DNA from: Branchiostoma floridae
Taxonomy: Eukaryota > Chordata > Leptocardii > Amphioxiformes > Branchiostomatidae
NCBI RefSeq assembly: GCF_000003815.2
Contig: NC_049982.1
Span: forward strand, 31,790,560 to 31,852,559
Length of the DNA stretch: 62,000 nucleotides
Direction: 5' to 3'
A model generated the notes under the pieces. The model was not told where the DNA came from and did not search any database. It worked only from the letters and a program-made list of their open reading frames with translations. Below, piece after piece: positions 10,691 to 23,300 of the stretch. A program made the position numbers and the translations under genes. Position 1 is the stretch's first letter, and the number at the start of each line of letters is the position of its first letter.

Positions 10691-11055
10691 AAACGGGCCG
10701 CAAAGGAGCCTAACGTACATTTTCTAAGTGCCTGCAAAGTTAGATGGTGTTAATAGATCCAGTGAATCCACAAAATGGAAGCAGCGTGTTAGTAAGCATA
10801 TTAGTCACCAGCCACACAATTGTCTAGAATGTGCTTTATTGTACCACTTCCAGAGCTACAGAAATCTTGGAGGGTATTTTCATAGATTGCAATTGTATAA
10901 ATACTCAGCAGCAAAAGGTATCAACAATTGTGTTATCAATTAACTATAAATTCCTCTAGGAGAATAAATATTGTGGATCAAAATTACTCCGACTCATCTG
11001 ACTGTACACTTGAAATTTTTTTTTTTGAAAAACATAGAAACTTTAATATTCTGCA

Positions 11056-11106
11056 TTTATTTGAAAAAATACTAACAGAAACAAGAACTCCCCATATACA
11101 TAAAAA
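11056..11106 (-). terminator. CPE + Pumilio-like site + poly(A) signal
   Basis: On the minus strand: TTTTTAT (11106-11100), a consensus cytoplasmic polyadenylation element. It overlaps TGTATATG (11100-11093), one base from the Pumilio element UGUANAUA. Then 38 nt later comes AATAAA (11061-11056). More CPE-like strings lie near 11885 (TTTTTTAT) and 11945 (TTTTAT). Confidence 0.5.
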
Positions 11107-12456
11107 CAAAATTATAAAGTTGGCAACAAACAGCAAACTCTTTGAGTAGCAAACACCGCAAGTTAATTATCTTCCACAAGATTGATCATCAACCACCAGA
11201 AACTTGAAACATCCAGGCCCAATTCTGTCACTAGGCACAAGGTCTAAGATATGCTCACAAATTACGAAACGTATCTCTTCATACAACAAGTGAAAATAAA
11301 TCTTTTAAGAACCTCTCATATACTAATTATACATTCCAAAAAAGTATGAAACATCAAATCTACAAAGTCTACATAGCAAAACATTCTGTGTAGCCTTTGA
11401 ATTTTTTTCTCTCTCTCTACGTCTAGCAGTAATAATGCGGAACAAACAGTGATATTTCAAACATTGCCCATTACAATTGTTGCTAGAAATTTGCTCCAGT
11501 GGGTATACAAATAATTGTATAACTCAGGAAATCTTTAGCAAAACAGACTTGAAAATCTGTCCCCACAAACATTGTTCTTCTGTATTGCACATTAAAGTCA
11601 ATACCACAATTATAGTGATGTGTGCTAAAACACGTCACATCAACATTGGTGAAATCTTGTAGTATGTTCAACCATTGGTTACACAGATATGCTTGAATAG
11701 CACCACATGGGTATATAGTAATACAAGAAACCATGCAAAAATGTATACCCCGAACATGAGAGTGCTCATCATCAAAATCCATCTATTTTGTAATACAAAA
11801 ATGGAATATTATAAATCTTGAGAAAATGTAACATTTCTTACAAAGTTCCCTCAAGATATATTACTCTGAATAACTAGCTATATAATAAAAAAGTTTAAAG
11901 CTTTCCAGTTTTCATATGCAAAAAGCAGAACAATACAAGAAAAATAAAATTACCCACATCTTCTCTTTAAATCATCTGCAGAATTAAATTAATACTCTCA
12001 TTCCTAACTTTCAAGAATAAACTTCAAAATATCTATTTGCTCAAATTCTGGAAAACCTTGAGGTATTGCAAATGGTACATAGGTGGAAAGCCTGCCTAAA
12101 AAGTTTTTCACAGTCACCAGTAAAAAAGTAGGCTGTAAGAATATGTGCTATCTGCTAAAAAATCGGAACCTTTCCTCAAAGAATATTTCTTTTTTTTTTT
12201 ACCGCAAAGTGTATACAAACGGTGAAAGGCAGATTAGACACCCTATAGAACATCAAATACTGTTGGAACATGTGACAACCTCTAGATTTTGATACTAGAA
12301 AATATAGCGTTACCTCGTCTTTCCGGAGGCATTGTGACCCACGCGGCGACGCTACGTACGCGCCGGCGTGAATACAGTGCCCTTCCAACTCGGAACAGGT
12401 TCCCTGAGTGAGAGAACTTCAAAGTGAAGTTGCACTCACCACACCATTCCCTCACC

Positions 12457-12466
12457 CCTATATAAG
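12457..12466. promoter_or_regulatory. TATA box in a GC-rich patch
   Basis: CCTATATAAG reads as a TATA box on either strand. On the minus strand it is ~30 bp before a ~100-nt leader, an ATG (12332) in good context (A at -3), six codons (MPPERR) and a GAG/GTAACG splice donor at 12314. On the plus strand it precedes possible exons near 12740 and 13011. No protein family is recognised either way. Confidence 0.3.
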
Positions 12467-13010
12467 CAGTCCAGCGGGGATTGGAAGGTATATAGATATA
12501 TATATAACAACATTGGAGTAGATGCTACAGTATCATTCCCTACTAGGTATCCATACAATATTATACCTACATCTGTTCCTTTCAAAAAGCATCTACCGTA
12601 TAGAGAAGCACCCTAACTGTGAAGACGAAAAAAACATTGCACAGAGTAAATACTTGCTAATTAGTCAAGCTAATTACCAAGTCGGATACTGTTATTATTA
12701 ATTAATTAGCACTAGTTCAGAACAAACCCTGATCTGTGCATGCAGCAGCAAAAACTTACTTGCACATCCGTTGTGCACGAGATAGTTGATTGGAAAGATT
12801 CTACTAAGAACCGTAGTAGTAGAGGAGCTAAAGTCTACGTTATCCCTGTCCCTGAACAATGTTGGATCACCTTTCTTCCTACCATAGGTGACGTGGCTAC
12901 ACACAATATCACAGGAGTCATGGTTTTCTACAGGTAGTATTGTCCTATATAGTGCTCCATTTATCAAACTACTTGTGCTTTTTTTTTCTTCTTCTTTTTT
13001 GGGCTACAGG

Positions 13011-13157
13011 AGTGGCAACCATGCTCTTGATAAATATCACAGGCCAATACATCAACGATTATAATAGAGCCACCCACGGAGATTTCCACATCAACATGCT
13101 GTTTTCGGTCACCGCAGGCCTACACAGGGCCTTGCGGAGGTATTGTGTTTTTTTGGG
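13011..13157 (+). other. Exon-like open segment of unknown product
   Basis: A strong pyrimidine tract ending GGGCTACAG precedes it and a strong donor GGG/GTAAGTAA follows. Between them one frame stays open for 48 codons (starting VATMLLINITGQ). I do not recognise the protein. It lies antisense to the candidate CPEB 3' UTR. Confidence 0.25.
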
Positions 13158-13480
13158 GTAAGTAACTAACAGCCTTACTTACGGTATGTGTTTCTTCAAC
13201 TTGCTTGGTAAGCTAGTCGGCCTTACGGATCTTTCGTAGCCTGGCTCTAAGTCTGCATTGGTTTCACAAAGGCTGAATCTTTGGTAATGTAACCATGACG
13301 ACCTCTATTGGAGATTAAATATAGTATTATGCCTGAATGTTAACTACGTATCCTGGTTAGTATGAGTAGTGGATTCCCTGTTCCTGACCATTTCTTGTTG
13401 CACCCACCCTGTTACTGTCTCTCTCTGTGGCAGTCCAACCATTATATTCCTTTGGTTTATATGGAGAAGGACTGAACTCG

Positions 13481-13624
13481 TGTGTGTGTGTGCGTGCGTG
13501 CATGCGTGTGCGTATGTGTATGCGTGTGCGTATGTATGTGTGTGCACACAAACACATGTGTCTGATTGATTGTACATGTGTACGTGTGTTGTGTGTGTGT
13601 GTGTGTGTGTTGTGTGTGTGTGCA
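13481..13624 (+). repeat. Degenerate (TG)n tract
   Basis: TG-dominated simple repeat with TGCG and TGTA interruptions. Open frames across it (Cys/Val/Thr/His-rich) are artefacts of the repeat. Confidence 0.9.
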
Positions 13625-13827
13625 AGATGTGTATACATGAACATGACAAAGACACATGTAGTCTAAAACAGAGGAACACCCACCATGTATATAGGAATGG
13701 ATGTGAATGACGAGTGAAAAGAGAAAAAGACTTGTACATTTGATGCTTTAGGATAAGACAGACCTCGTGACTTCCATTTCAACATAAACCAGGTTATAGG
13801 CAGAAGTTTACCTCTATAACCTCCTTA

Positions 13828-13862
13828 GGGTTTGTATGTGTGTATGTATGTATGTATTCATG
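13828..13862 (+). repeat. (TGTA)n tract
   Basis: TATG/TGTA simple repeat, ~35 bp. Confidence 0.8.
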
Positions 13863-14044
13863 TAACAACGACACTGGAGGTACAGAGAATAGCCTTTAGG
13901 CAAGATGAACACCGCTCCCTGAGAGAGATGGGAGCTCTGGAGGTACTCTAGGTTATTAGGATGGTTTCTTTGTGTTACAGGACTCACTTGTGAGTTCCTG
14001 TTCGAAGATGTGTGTATGTGTGAAGTTAGGGAGGGTGGTATGAT

Positions 14045-14087
14045 TGTGTGTAGTGTGTGTGTGTTTTTTTGTGTGTGTGTGTGTGTT
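14045..14087 (+). repeat. (TG)n tract next to the CPEB stop codon
   Basis: TG run broken by a T tract, ~35 nt beyond the CPEB stop. In the mRNA it is a CA-rich element at the start of the 3' UTR. Confidence 0.85.
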
Positions 14088-14122
14088 CGTGCACTGGCCA
14101 ACAGCACTGCAAACTGCTCCGA

Positions 14123-14350
14123 TCAACACCAGCGGAAGGGGACGGCGCGCGGCCGGTCGGCGCCTTCCTTCACCAGGGGCTTGTGGAACTCGCGTCCAGC
14201 GCGGGAGTGGATGTTGGCCCAGCAGTGTTCGCAGTAGTACTGCAAGCAGGTCACATTGGCACAGAAGAACGGTGCAAACTTGCCGCCGCAACGTGCACCC
14301 TGACACTCGTCGCACATCTGGTCGTCCAGCACGTACGGTTTCACCTCGAC
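14123..14350 (-). CDS. CPEB exon 10: ZZ domain and C-terminus
   Basis: Begins in phase 0 with VEVKPYVLDD and ends FRWC before TGA (14125-14123). It carries the whole CEBP_ZZ zinc-binding domain (Cys 606, 609, 614, 623, 628, 633, 636; His 641, 649), which in the family helps RNA binding and protein contacts. Vertebrate proteins end FRWN; the terminal Cys is a difference. The acceptor is preceded by ...TGCTCCGCAG. Confidence 0.96.
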   Translation of the reverse strand, partial: VEVKPYVLDDQMCDECQGARCGGKFAPFFCANVTCLQYYCEHCWANIHSRAGREFHKPLVKEGADRPRAVPFRWC

Positions 14351-17300
14351 CTGCGGAGCACACGGAACACACGACAAACTGTCACTACGGGCGCAATTAC
14401 ATCATACACCATGCTTTGCACTGGATCCCAGACGGTTTTGAATTGAAGAAAAGTGTCATGGATGTAGAATGTGTAGAATGTAATAGCTTTGTCAAGGAAT
14501 AGAATATGGGTAACCTGCATTAATCTCTTACAATACCAACGGCAGGTGGCACACGAGGGCCAAGCCAAACACACACCAAATTAACACCATCATTTGGTCA
14601 CTTCTTTGATAAAACACAAAAAGGAACACAGCTTTTACTACTGCAAACCTGAAAAAAAATTAGTAACAATTTGTAAAGCTAAAGCCTTGATTAAAGGACT
14701 ACTTTTGAATCTGAAAACCAAACTGATCTTGGGTTATTTATCTTTCAGCTGCAGTTTTACATACAATCAATAGGGGGCTGACAAATGTAGCTTTCTAGTA
14801 TTTAGGCAACAGCAAGTAAAATGTTGTTCCCCTCTAGAGATTGTCAACATGACAAGAAAATACAAAATATGGGAAAATATGTGGTGTGGTAGCCTTGAGT
14901 GGACTAGGTACATTGTACAGGGAAAGTTGGGATAGGAAATTGTTACAAATAAAGTTTCCCCAAACAGTATGAAGTTGTTGAAATTACTTCTGCTATTTTT
15001 GTATGGTGTCAATGGGGTAAATTTTTTCGTTTGTTTGAACATTCTGAAGGAATGGTAAGTTGAATATTCATAATTATGTGGTTTTAGTGCTCTTGCATTA
15101 CGTTTGAGTCTAAAATTTCCTTGCCGTGGCCTCCTGCAGTGTAGTAAATTCCACATCTCCAAGCCGTTACCCATATGATCTCCTTGGCAGGTGCTATACA
15201 ATGTAGCATACTAAGTACCAGTTTTCTTCCTACCCTCTTGTCAATGTCTCCGTGCTGGAGTTGCACGAAGCGGGCGGAGATGGCGGCGATGTAGCTCTGC
15301 TGGTTGGAGAACGCCACCCGCCCGGCGCCCTTGGGGTACTTGAGCTCGGGATCGGTGTCGATTCCCGCGTAGCAGACCCCGCCGTACAGACGGTCCATTA
15401 TCATGGCCAGCTCCACTGTGGGGTGGGGGGGGACAGACATTGGGTTACTGGAAATTCGTTTTCATTTTCCTGGCACCTAAATTCTGCACACAGTGAAAAT
15501 TAAGATCTGGTACCTTTGACTTTGCTGTTGAAAAACAATAGTAGCAACACATATTTCAGGATTTACTTCAGGCCATGTTGATTTGGTTATATCAATGACA
15601 TGTTCTGGGAACCCCAAAACTGGTGTGAGCATGCAAAAAAAATATGGCAGAAAAAGTCGGCTTCATTATGAAATCTAAGTCGTCAGAAAGGTTCAACAAT
15701 GACTTTAAATACAGATTATGGTATGCCAAACAATAGACTTCATTTTTATTCTTTTATGTCATCTTTTTCTCCACTCCCCCATAGGATTACATATACAATG
15801 TATTACTGGCATATACTGCAACAGTGGTGTCACTCCTATTACATGACCCTGCAATACCAGATGTAAAAGATAGGGGGCATGGCATCCTTACCAGCACGCA
15901 AAGGTCTGGGGACTCCCCCTACAAAGATTGTCTTGCGCGGGTCCAGCGGTTGTGACCCATCCATGACAAAGTCACTGTCAGCAAGATTCCACGGTCGAAT
16001 CTGCACCTAAGGAAACAAAAAACAACATCACACTTTAACATATGTCCTGGATTTCTCCCGAAAGAAAGAAAGTGATCTCGCTCCAGTTAAGCTTACTGAA
16101 GAGCTAGTCTTCCACTGGTCGTGACAGAGAGGACAGACTCTATGTACAGTATTTACAGGTTCATTGTACCAGGGAAATTCCCCTAGCTCTTTGCATGAAC
16201 AGTAGACCACAGCATTAAGTCCTGTTATAAGGACTACAACCCTTTCCGGTAGTGGCATATCCGGTGAGCGACACAGCCAGAATCATACTCACAGCTTCTA
16301 GTTCCAGAGGCAGGGCCACTAACCACTGGATTACACACGGTACTTGCACAGGGTATCAATCAATCAATCAATCAATCAAAAATGGTTTATTATTAAAACA
16401 AGGTTCTGGCAGCGAGAGGCTGAATTGTGTCTTCCAAAAATGGTTTCATCAGATTCAAGAGGGGGGATACAAGCTTAGCCACGTTTGGGATAGTGTTCTC
16501 ACCGCAAAAGCGCCACCTACATATAGCGGTGAGAAGCAGAACTCCAATTAGAAGCTCTGACGAAGGTGTCTGAGAGACATCGAAATGTAAGCAAAGTAAC
16601 TGCTGGTTGTGTAAAAAGTATTCCCCTATATCCTGAATTATGTCTTGTTGTACATTAAGATGCACATAATAGTAAGAGAGCACAAGAGAAGTGAGTCTTA
16701 CTGGCTTGTCCTTCATGGTGGGGCTGGACACACAGTAGTACAGCTTGTCATCCTCCTTGATGCACGCGTCAATCAGGGCCTGGACGGAGCGCTCATCTTG
16801 GAACAGCAGGAATGCATACCCTACAGAACAACACAGGACATGCAACTTTTAAAACAACTGTTACGTTGCAAACATTCATAATAATCTTCAATCTTCAAAT
16901 TGTTGATTTATAATTCCTTGAGGCCAAAGGGTTTGACAGTAACACAGATGGTCAACACGGGCAGGGATTGGGTAATGCGGGGACCCACTTTGGGCCGGTC
17001 AACGCCACGTTTGGTAGGTGGTCAGCTTGGGCAGAATGTTTATGGTCTCATTGATATATTACTCCTAGTGGGCACCCTAAAAGAGATCCAAGCCAAAAAA
17101 TAAACGGCTGCATGGACGAGTGTTTTCAGCTGTGAGAAGTCTGACTAATAAGCTTTCAGCTGATGTTTTAACAACTATGTTTTAAGAAATCTCAGGAAGG
17201 AGTATACAATGTAATATTGTTTAATAAATCAGCCTTCAGCTGAATAGTTAGTTCAGCACCAAGGACAGACCATAAACCATGTAGAAGGAATAACTGGGAG

Positions 17301-20300
17301 ACAATTTTTCTCATGTGCACGTCTGGAATCCTGATATTATCTGGACTTCTCAGAAAAATTGTGGTCTTGATATTGGAACCACAAAGGAACTGTAAGCTAG
17401 TGAAATAAAAGCAATACTCCCTATTAATTCTAAGAGGGTATGGACAACCCAACCATCACTAGATCACGTACTGGACAAAAATTCTAGAAGGTTAACAAGA
17501 CTGCTTCTGAGCCTAATTTGTCTAACATCAAATTCAGCTATCCTTATATATCCTTAACCTCGACATGACTGACCTGTGGTGTACCTATGTTACAGTGTTC
17601 TTGCTTGGCATTTTCAGCATAGATCCCTCCTACACTGTGATTTGGATCCCCTACAATGTGATTCGGGCTCCTACGCTGTGATTGGATCCATAGGCTGTGT
17701 TTCAGCCAGCAAATAGGACTTTTCGGTTGTTTTATTTCACTAAATTTGGCCCTCAAAATGCAGGAAACAGAGTTTCTGTTCTGGGGTAGGATTCCCCAAG
17801 GTCCCCTACAATACTGCCACCTGCATCAAATACTGTATTTAATGTATTTAAGTTCGCAGGGCTTTAATTTTGCAGTAGCGGGAAAAACGACTTTTCGCGG
17901 TGGTTTTAACTTCGCGACAGCACCATGCACTGTAGCCTCTTACTGCAATGGAAAAATGTTCACGGTACTTTCAGTTCGCAGGGAAGCAGCCACCACGAAA
18001 ACCGTGAACATTACGTCACCGCGAAAGATTCTGCATTTATAGTACCGCATGGCTTTGCTGCACCTACACTATAAAAACATTAGTGTGAGAACACTTGTGT
18101 TGCCATGACCTTTGTCTTCAGGTCTTGAATCACAAGGTAAAAAAACACCAAGCCTTTTCTTTATTGTTCGGTCACTCTGAGAGGAATACCATCCCACCTT
18201 GTGTATATCCCTTCCATTTTTCCCTTCATTTCCAAACACTATGTAGAACGTCAACACAATCTTCATCTTTGTGCGCCTTGATCATTAAGTGCTCAGCCAT
18301 TCAACCAACCTCACATTTTGCAGACACAGACACATACTTACTGGGCTGGAGTTATGATACATAATTCATCTCACTAAACAATGTCTTCCCCGTGGCTTAA
18401 ATAAAATATGACACCCGTAGTCGCCAGGCAACCCTCCATTGGGCACTGAACAGGAAGTCGGGATATGGTGGAGATGCAATATTCATTGCTACCATTATGT
18501 GTGCTATTCACATTAAGACCATCAGTTTGCAGGGCACTAGTCAAGCAGACTAGGCACTAGGCAATCATTACAAGAGCTTTCTTGTCAAGTTCTTGACTTG
18601 TATTTTGCAATGTATTTTCAAGGTTCATTATATTGTTACTGTAAATGCAGAAATGTTCGCGGTGGTTTTATGTTCGCATTTTTGCGTTGCCAATTCACCA
18701 CGAACTTAAAACCACCGCGAATATTTTTACGTGACAGTACAGTGCCATGGTGCTACCGCGAACTTAAAGCCACCACGAAAAGTCCTTTTTCCCACTACAG
18801 CGAAATTAAATCCCTGCACACTTAAATGCATTTATAGTACTTCATGTCAACATAATTTGGCCTCTCTGAAATCTAAAATTTCTTGCGTACTTTTTTGTCC
18901 ATTTTCACAAATTTCTGAAGTTTACATCTTCCATTTTTTGGCCAAAGCAACTACAGTACATCTTTTTTGTACATCTAGAAAAATAGTTACGGTAACAAGT
19001 TGGACATGTAAAAATACATTGCAGGTGTGGACAACTGGACACAATCACTGTATTTCATGTCATGCATGGACCATGGAAAGGGTCCATAGTGGAGCAGGTG
19101 ATAACGTGGATTATCATATTGGCTTCTACTGTTATCACAGGCTTCCATGGAAACTGAGAGCTCTAGTCGAAAAGTGGAATAGCAGATTTATACATTGGAA
19201 TTGATGTCTTTGCAACTTCGTCTGAGAACACTTGACTCTATTAACTTCATTTTGCATTGAAATATGTGTTTTCAAAGGTGGGTATGACATAAATAAAGCA
19301 CAACACAGTGTATCCTGCATCATTATCTGATCGTACCCCTGGTCAGGCTGGTACCTCAGGTAATACGGAATACACCGTCTTGTATACTATATGAGGAAAT
19401 AAAAGAATAAAATCAAAGTCTTAGTATGTTTTTTTTAGAACCTTATGTTTCTGACAGGTACATGGCTGAGATACACAAGAACATGAATGCTGCAATGCTC
19501 ACCTTTGGGAGGGAAGTAGGACTTGCTCTCAGCTTTGTGCGGCCAGTCCACCACCAGCGGACCAAAGCGTCGAAAGCTTGCTGTTATCTCCTCTGTCAGA
19601 AACAAACATGCACACAATGCATTACATTTCTCCATGTACATTCAAAAAGGATCCATCTTAAAAATTTAATCCTTTTTTCAAGGACTCTTGCAACATAGGT
19701 CATCAAAGTGATTACGAGTTTTGTTGATGGCTGTTTTAGACCAAGGAGGTTACCTCCTTGTTTAGACATTTGTGTCAATCACTAAATTTATAGCTGGATT
19801 TAATATTGCAACGGGAGATAAGAACTTTTGTGAGATCGCAGTTGAAACAGAAGTAAGGACTTTGCAGCAACTTGAGCAAGGACGCCACAGTGAAAACAAA
19901 ACCGATTTAAAGTACTACAAGCAAGGGATGGTCAGTGTATACAATAGAATCTACAGTGCTGAACTGTAACTTGCATGTGATCATAGAGTGACTGTAAAAT
20001 CTCAGCTTCTCTCAAAGGTACAGTTGACATTTACAGAGATAGCTACTAGTTCTAGTACTCATGCATTTTGGTATTCTAATCCTAATGGTCCTACAACCAG
20101 AGTTATCAGTGCTCAAAATCCTTTTTTGCAGCCAGGCAGCAACCTGAGTCAAAAGCCAGGTTGCACCATCAACATTTCAGGTTGCCCAACTTTCAACTTA
20201 TTACGTTCTTCAAATCAGCTACTTATCCACTGTCTTTTCTTCCAGTTACATGTAATAACTTAAATATGTTTTATCTTAAAAGTACAAAAACTTATGCACG

Positions 20301-23300
20301 TAGGTGGGGGGAAAGCAGTGGTCCAACTGCAAAATTTCAGGTTGCACATTGTACCTGGGTTTGAAATTAAGTTGCGCCAAGCAAAAGTTGGTTGCATTTG
20401 TAACTGTGCAAGTGGGTATTTCAAGCAGTGGTACAACTGACGTATCCTGGGTACCATCCTATTTCTACCGGGGCTCCTTACACTCACTTCCCTAAAAAAA
20501 TATAGTATTTTTTAGGGGTAGCGAGTGTAAGGAGCCCCGGTAGAATACAGATGGTACTCAGGCTACAACTGACGTTTGAGGTAACGCAAAATCTTTTCTC
20601 AGAGAGCTACGAATTTGAACCGTATGCCATTTTTATAGAACATTTTCAGTGTTAGTAATACTGGCATCGCTAAGTATGGCTACCACGCTACACCAACCTA
20701 ATGCACCAAGTGTCATTTACAAGTCTGTAGTATATACGACCCTGTAAACTGACCAGATGGCTTCTGGCAACAACACAAACACTTATAATGCATTATAGAC
20801 ACTGCCTGTGTGCGCTTGTAAACACTTCTCCTTATGTTCTGTCAATAATTGCCTTCCATCTGTGCATGTATAGGGATAGGTGAGCGCAATCAGAAAATGA
20901 TATGCCAGGTTGTTTACCTGCTAAGGCCATGTTGATTTGATTACATGGATGACATCCTTTTGAAACCTTAAAACTGATGTGAGTGTGCTAATAAAAAAAG
21001 TTTGGCCAAAATAAAAACTTGCCTTCATTATGAAATCTATGTGATCAGGAAGGCTGAACAAATGACAAAACTCATATGGTGTATGGTGTACCAAACAATA
21101 TACTCTCATGTCCCTAATAAACATACCTTCCGGAATAAACATACCCCCCGGACAAATCTTCAAAATCTAATAAACATACCCCCCGGAATAAACATACCCC
21201 CCGGAAAATGACCAAATTGACATGTAGACTGTGTCCATGCTACTTCTGTTCAAGGGAAAGAAGATAATAAGCAGGTAGGTTATTTTCATTTACTTATACC
21301 TGATCACCAAATCAGTTAAATATAGCTGTATGAATAATGAATATTGAATAACTATAGATATCTTGTTCAAATTATAATATTTTCTCCATTTTCTAATGAA
21401 AGGTATACATACTCCTAACCGGGGGCCAACAGTGCTTTCAAATTCAACAAGTGAAAATTTACATGATACATGAATTTTCTACTCAGAACTTGAAGCAAGT
21501 AATCAATAAATATTTTTTGTACATTACTTAAAATTACTGGCATATCAATAAAATCATTATAAATATAGCTCCAAGTACTCAACCATATATGTTTTAGACA
21601 TTACCACCAATTAAAACACACATCAACACTCCCAAAATGTTCACAAAGTTTTTGTGAGAGCTCGTCTGTGAAGTAGCCCAGCATTCAGGCCCAAATACTA
21701 AATATGTTACAGATTACATTTTGACACTAGAAAACCGCTAAAATTAGAAAATTTTATGATTATTTCTGAAATTCAACACTCTGAAAATATATATGACATT
21801 TTGAGCCCATCATTACACCGAAATAAAATCATTTTCACCCGTTTATGGCCTCATTTTAGTGATTCGAATCTGCCTCCCAACAGGGTGCTAGCTTTACTGT
21901 CAGTGCGTGTTATTCCTGGCAGCCATGTTGGATCAGTTTCGGTCTTTTTCTTCAAGTTTAAAGATGTTTTTACTGACGGATTTCTGCTGTTTTTGGAGAA
22001 TTTGCGGCCCCAAAACTCACATTACAAGGGAAAGAAGGTTCTAATTGTTGTTTCTTATGTGAAGGAATTATTTGTCCGCCCCGTTGTCGCTGCCGATAGC
22101 GCATGGAACCACATGGTCGGAAATATACTGTACATGCTAAAATTATGTGATCAGTGTGTTCATTTACGATGTAAATAGAGACTGTAAAAGTTGTTTATAT
22201 ACAAAATTGTGCTTCAAAACGTCAGTGTGGCGGCTTATTTTCCCAATAATAATATTTACTTTGTACATTCATAGCGAAATCGACCGATATTTTACATAAT
22301 CGCTAGGATGTTTAGGTCACAGTGGAGGGGAAATCCGAGCTGCTTCGGCCGAAAATAGTGTCAATTTTGAGCAAAAATACCGCGGACATATGGACAGAAA
22401 ACCCCAAACTTTTTATTATGCGGTTGTCCCTGGTTAGCAAAGCCCCAATTTTCAAAAAAAATAATAAACGTACCGTCCCAAATAAGAACGTACCGGGTGG
22501 AATTTTCCTGGGAAAAAAATAAACGTCCCGGTACGTTTATTAGGGACATGAGAGTACATGTATTCTTCATTTTTGTCATGTCACATTGTCATCTTTGTGT
22601 CTGGAATTGACTTTCGCATTCAACAACATCAATATCCGTCTTCCTGTTGTTTTTTTTCAACTTACGGCATATATTTGCTCAAAAAACATTTTTTATTCGG
22701 AAACAGACGAAAATCGATGCGCTATTGAGTGTCATCCATGTTATCAAATCAACATGGTCTAAGGCAAGGGGAATTAACCTTTCTTAAACTGATTTTGACA
22801 AAGAAAATACCACCACCAACAAGGTCAATTCTATCACATATCAGTTAAATAGATAAACTAATATTTGGTGTAACATACAAAACTTGTGGGAAGTGCCAGT
22901 GAAGTTCAAGTTCAAAATCCAGCACTATGAAAGACGTGGGCTTACCTTCATCGATGTCTGGCGGCAGTCCGCCGACAAACACCTTGCGGGAGAACCGTTC
23001 TCCGCTGTCCGATCCCCCTGAGCTATGCGGTGAGCCTCGCGACGGCGAGTTCACGCTTGGGACAATCTGATCACTACAGTGACCGTCGTAATTATCTGTA
23101 AAAAGATGCAGAAACAAATCCTTCATTTAGTACTTGTAAACTCAGTTCAATGAAGCTCACACAATCTGTATTTACCTTTTTCACAATTCCCATAATCCTT
23201 TGCTCCAGGGTGGTTGCAAATTTGCATATGGTCTAAAACGATCGGGCTTGAAAGTGAGTAAAATGCAGCAAGGTGTCTTTTCAAAATTTCGCCAACAAAA

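Larger units (their letters stand above)
11030..14122 (-). other. Candidate 3' UTR of CPEB
   Basis: About 3.1 kb downstream of the CPEB stop codon without a recognisable MITE, unlike nearly all other multi-kilobase stretches here. On the minus strand I find no AATAAA between the stop and 11061. Long 3' UTRs are usual in CPEB2-4. It includes simple repeats (13481-13624, 14045-14087) and a GC-rich patch with a TATA box (12314-12466), which complicates the assignment. Confidence 0.45.

Noticed and set aside
12740-13157. Splicing of the 12740-12933 frame to the 13011 exon-like block
   Set aside because: The donor leaves phase 2, which shifts the second block into a frame with an early stop.
13344-14107. 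Long Thr/His- or Cys/Val-rich open frames on both strands
   Set aside because: They are translations of the (TG)n/(CA)n simple repeats and have no domain.
14010-14502. Plus-strand open frames over 14010-14502
   Set aside because: They are antisense shadows of CPEB exon 10; the minus-strand frame has clear ZZ-domain homology.
21756-22178. 140-codon open frame as a gene
   Set aside because: Lies inside the nested non-autonomous element; no domain and no start/splice support.
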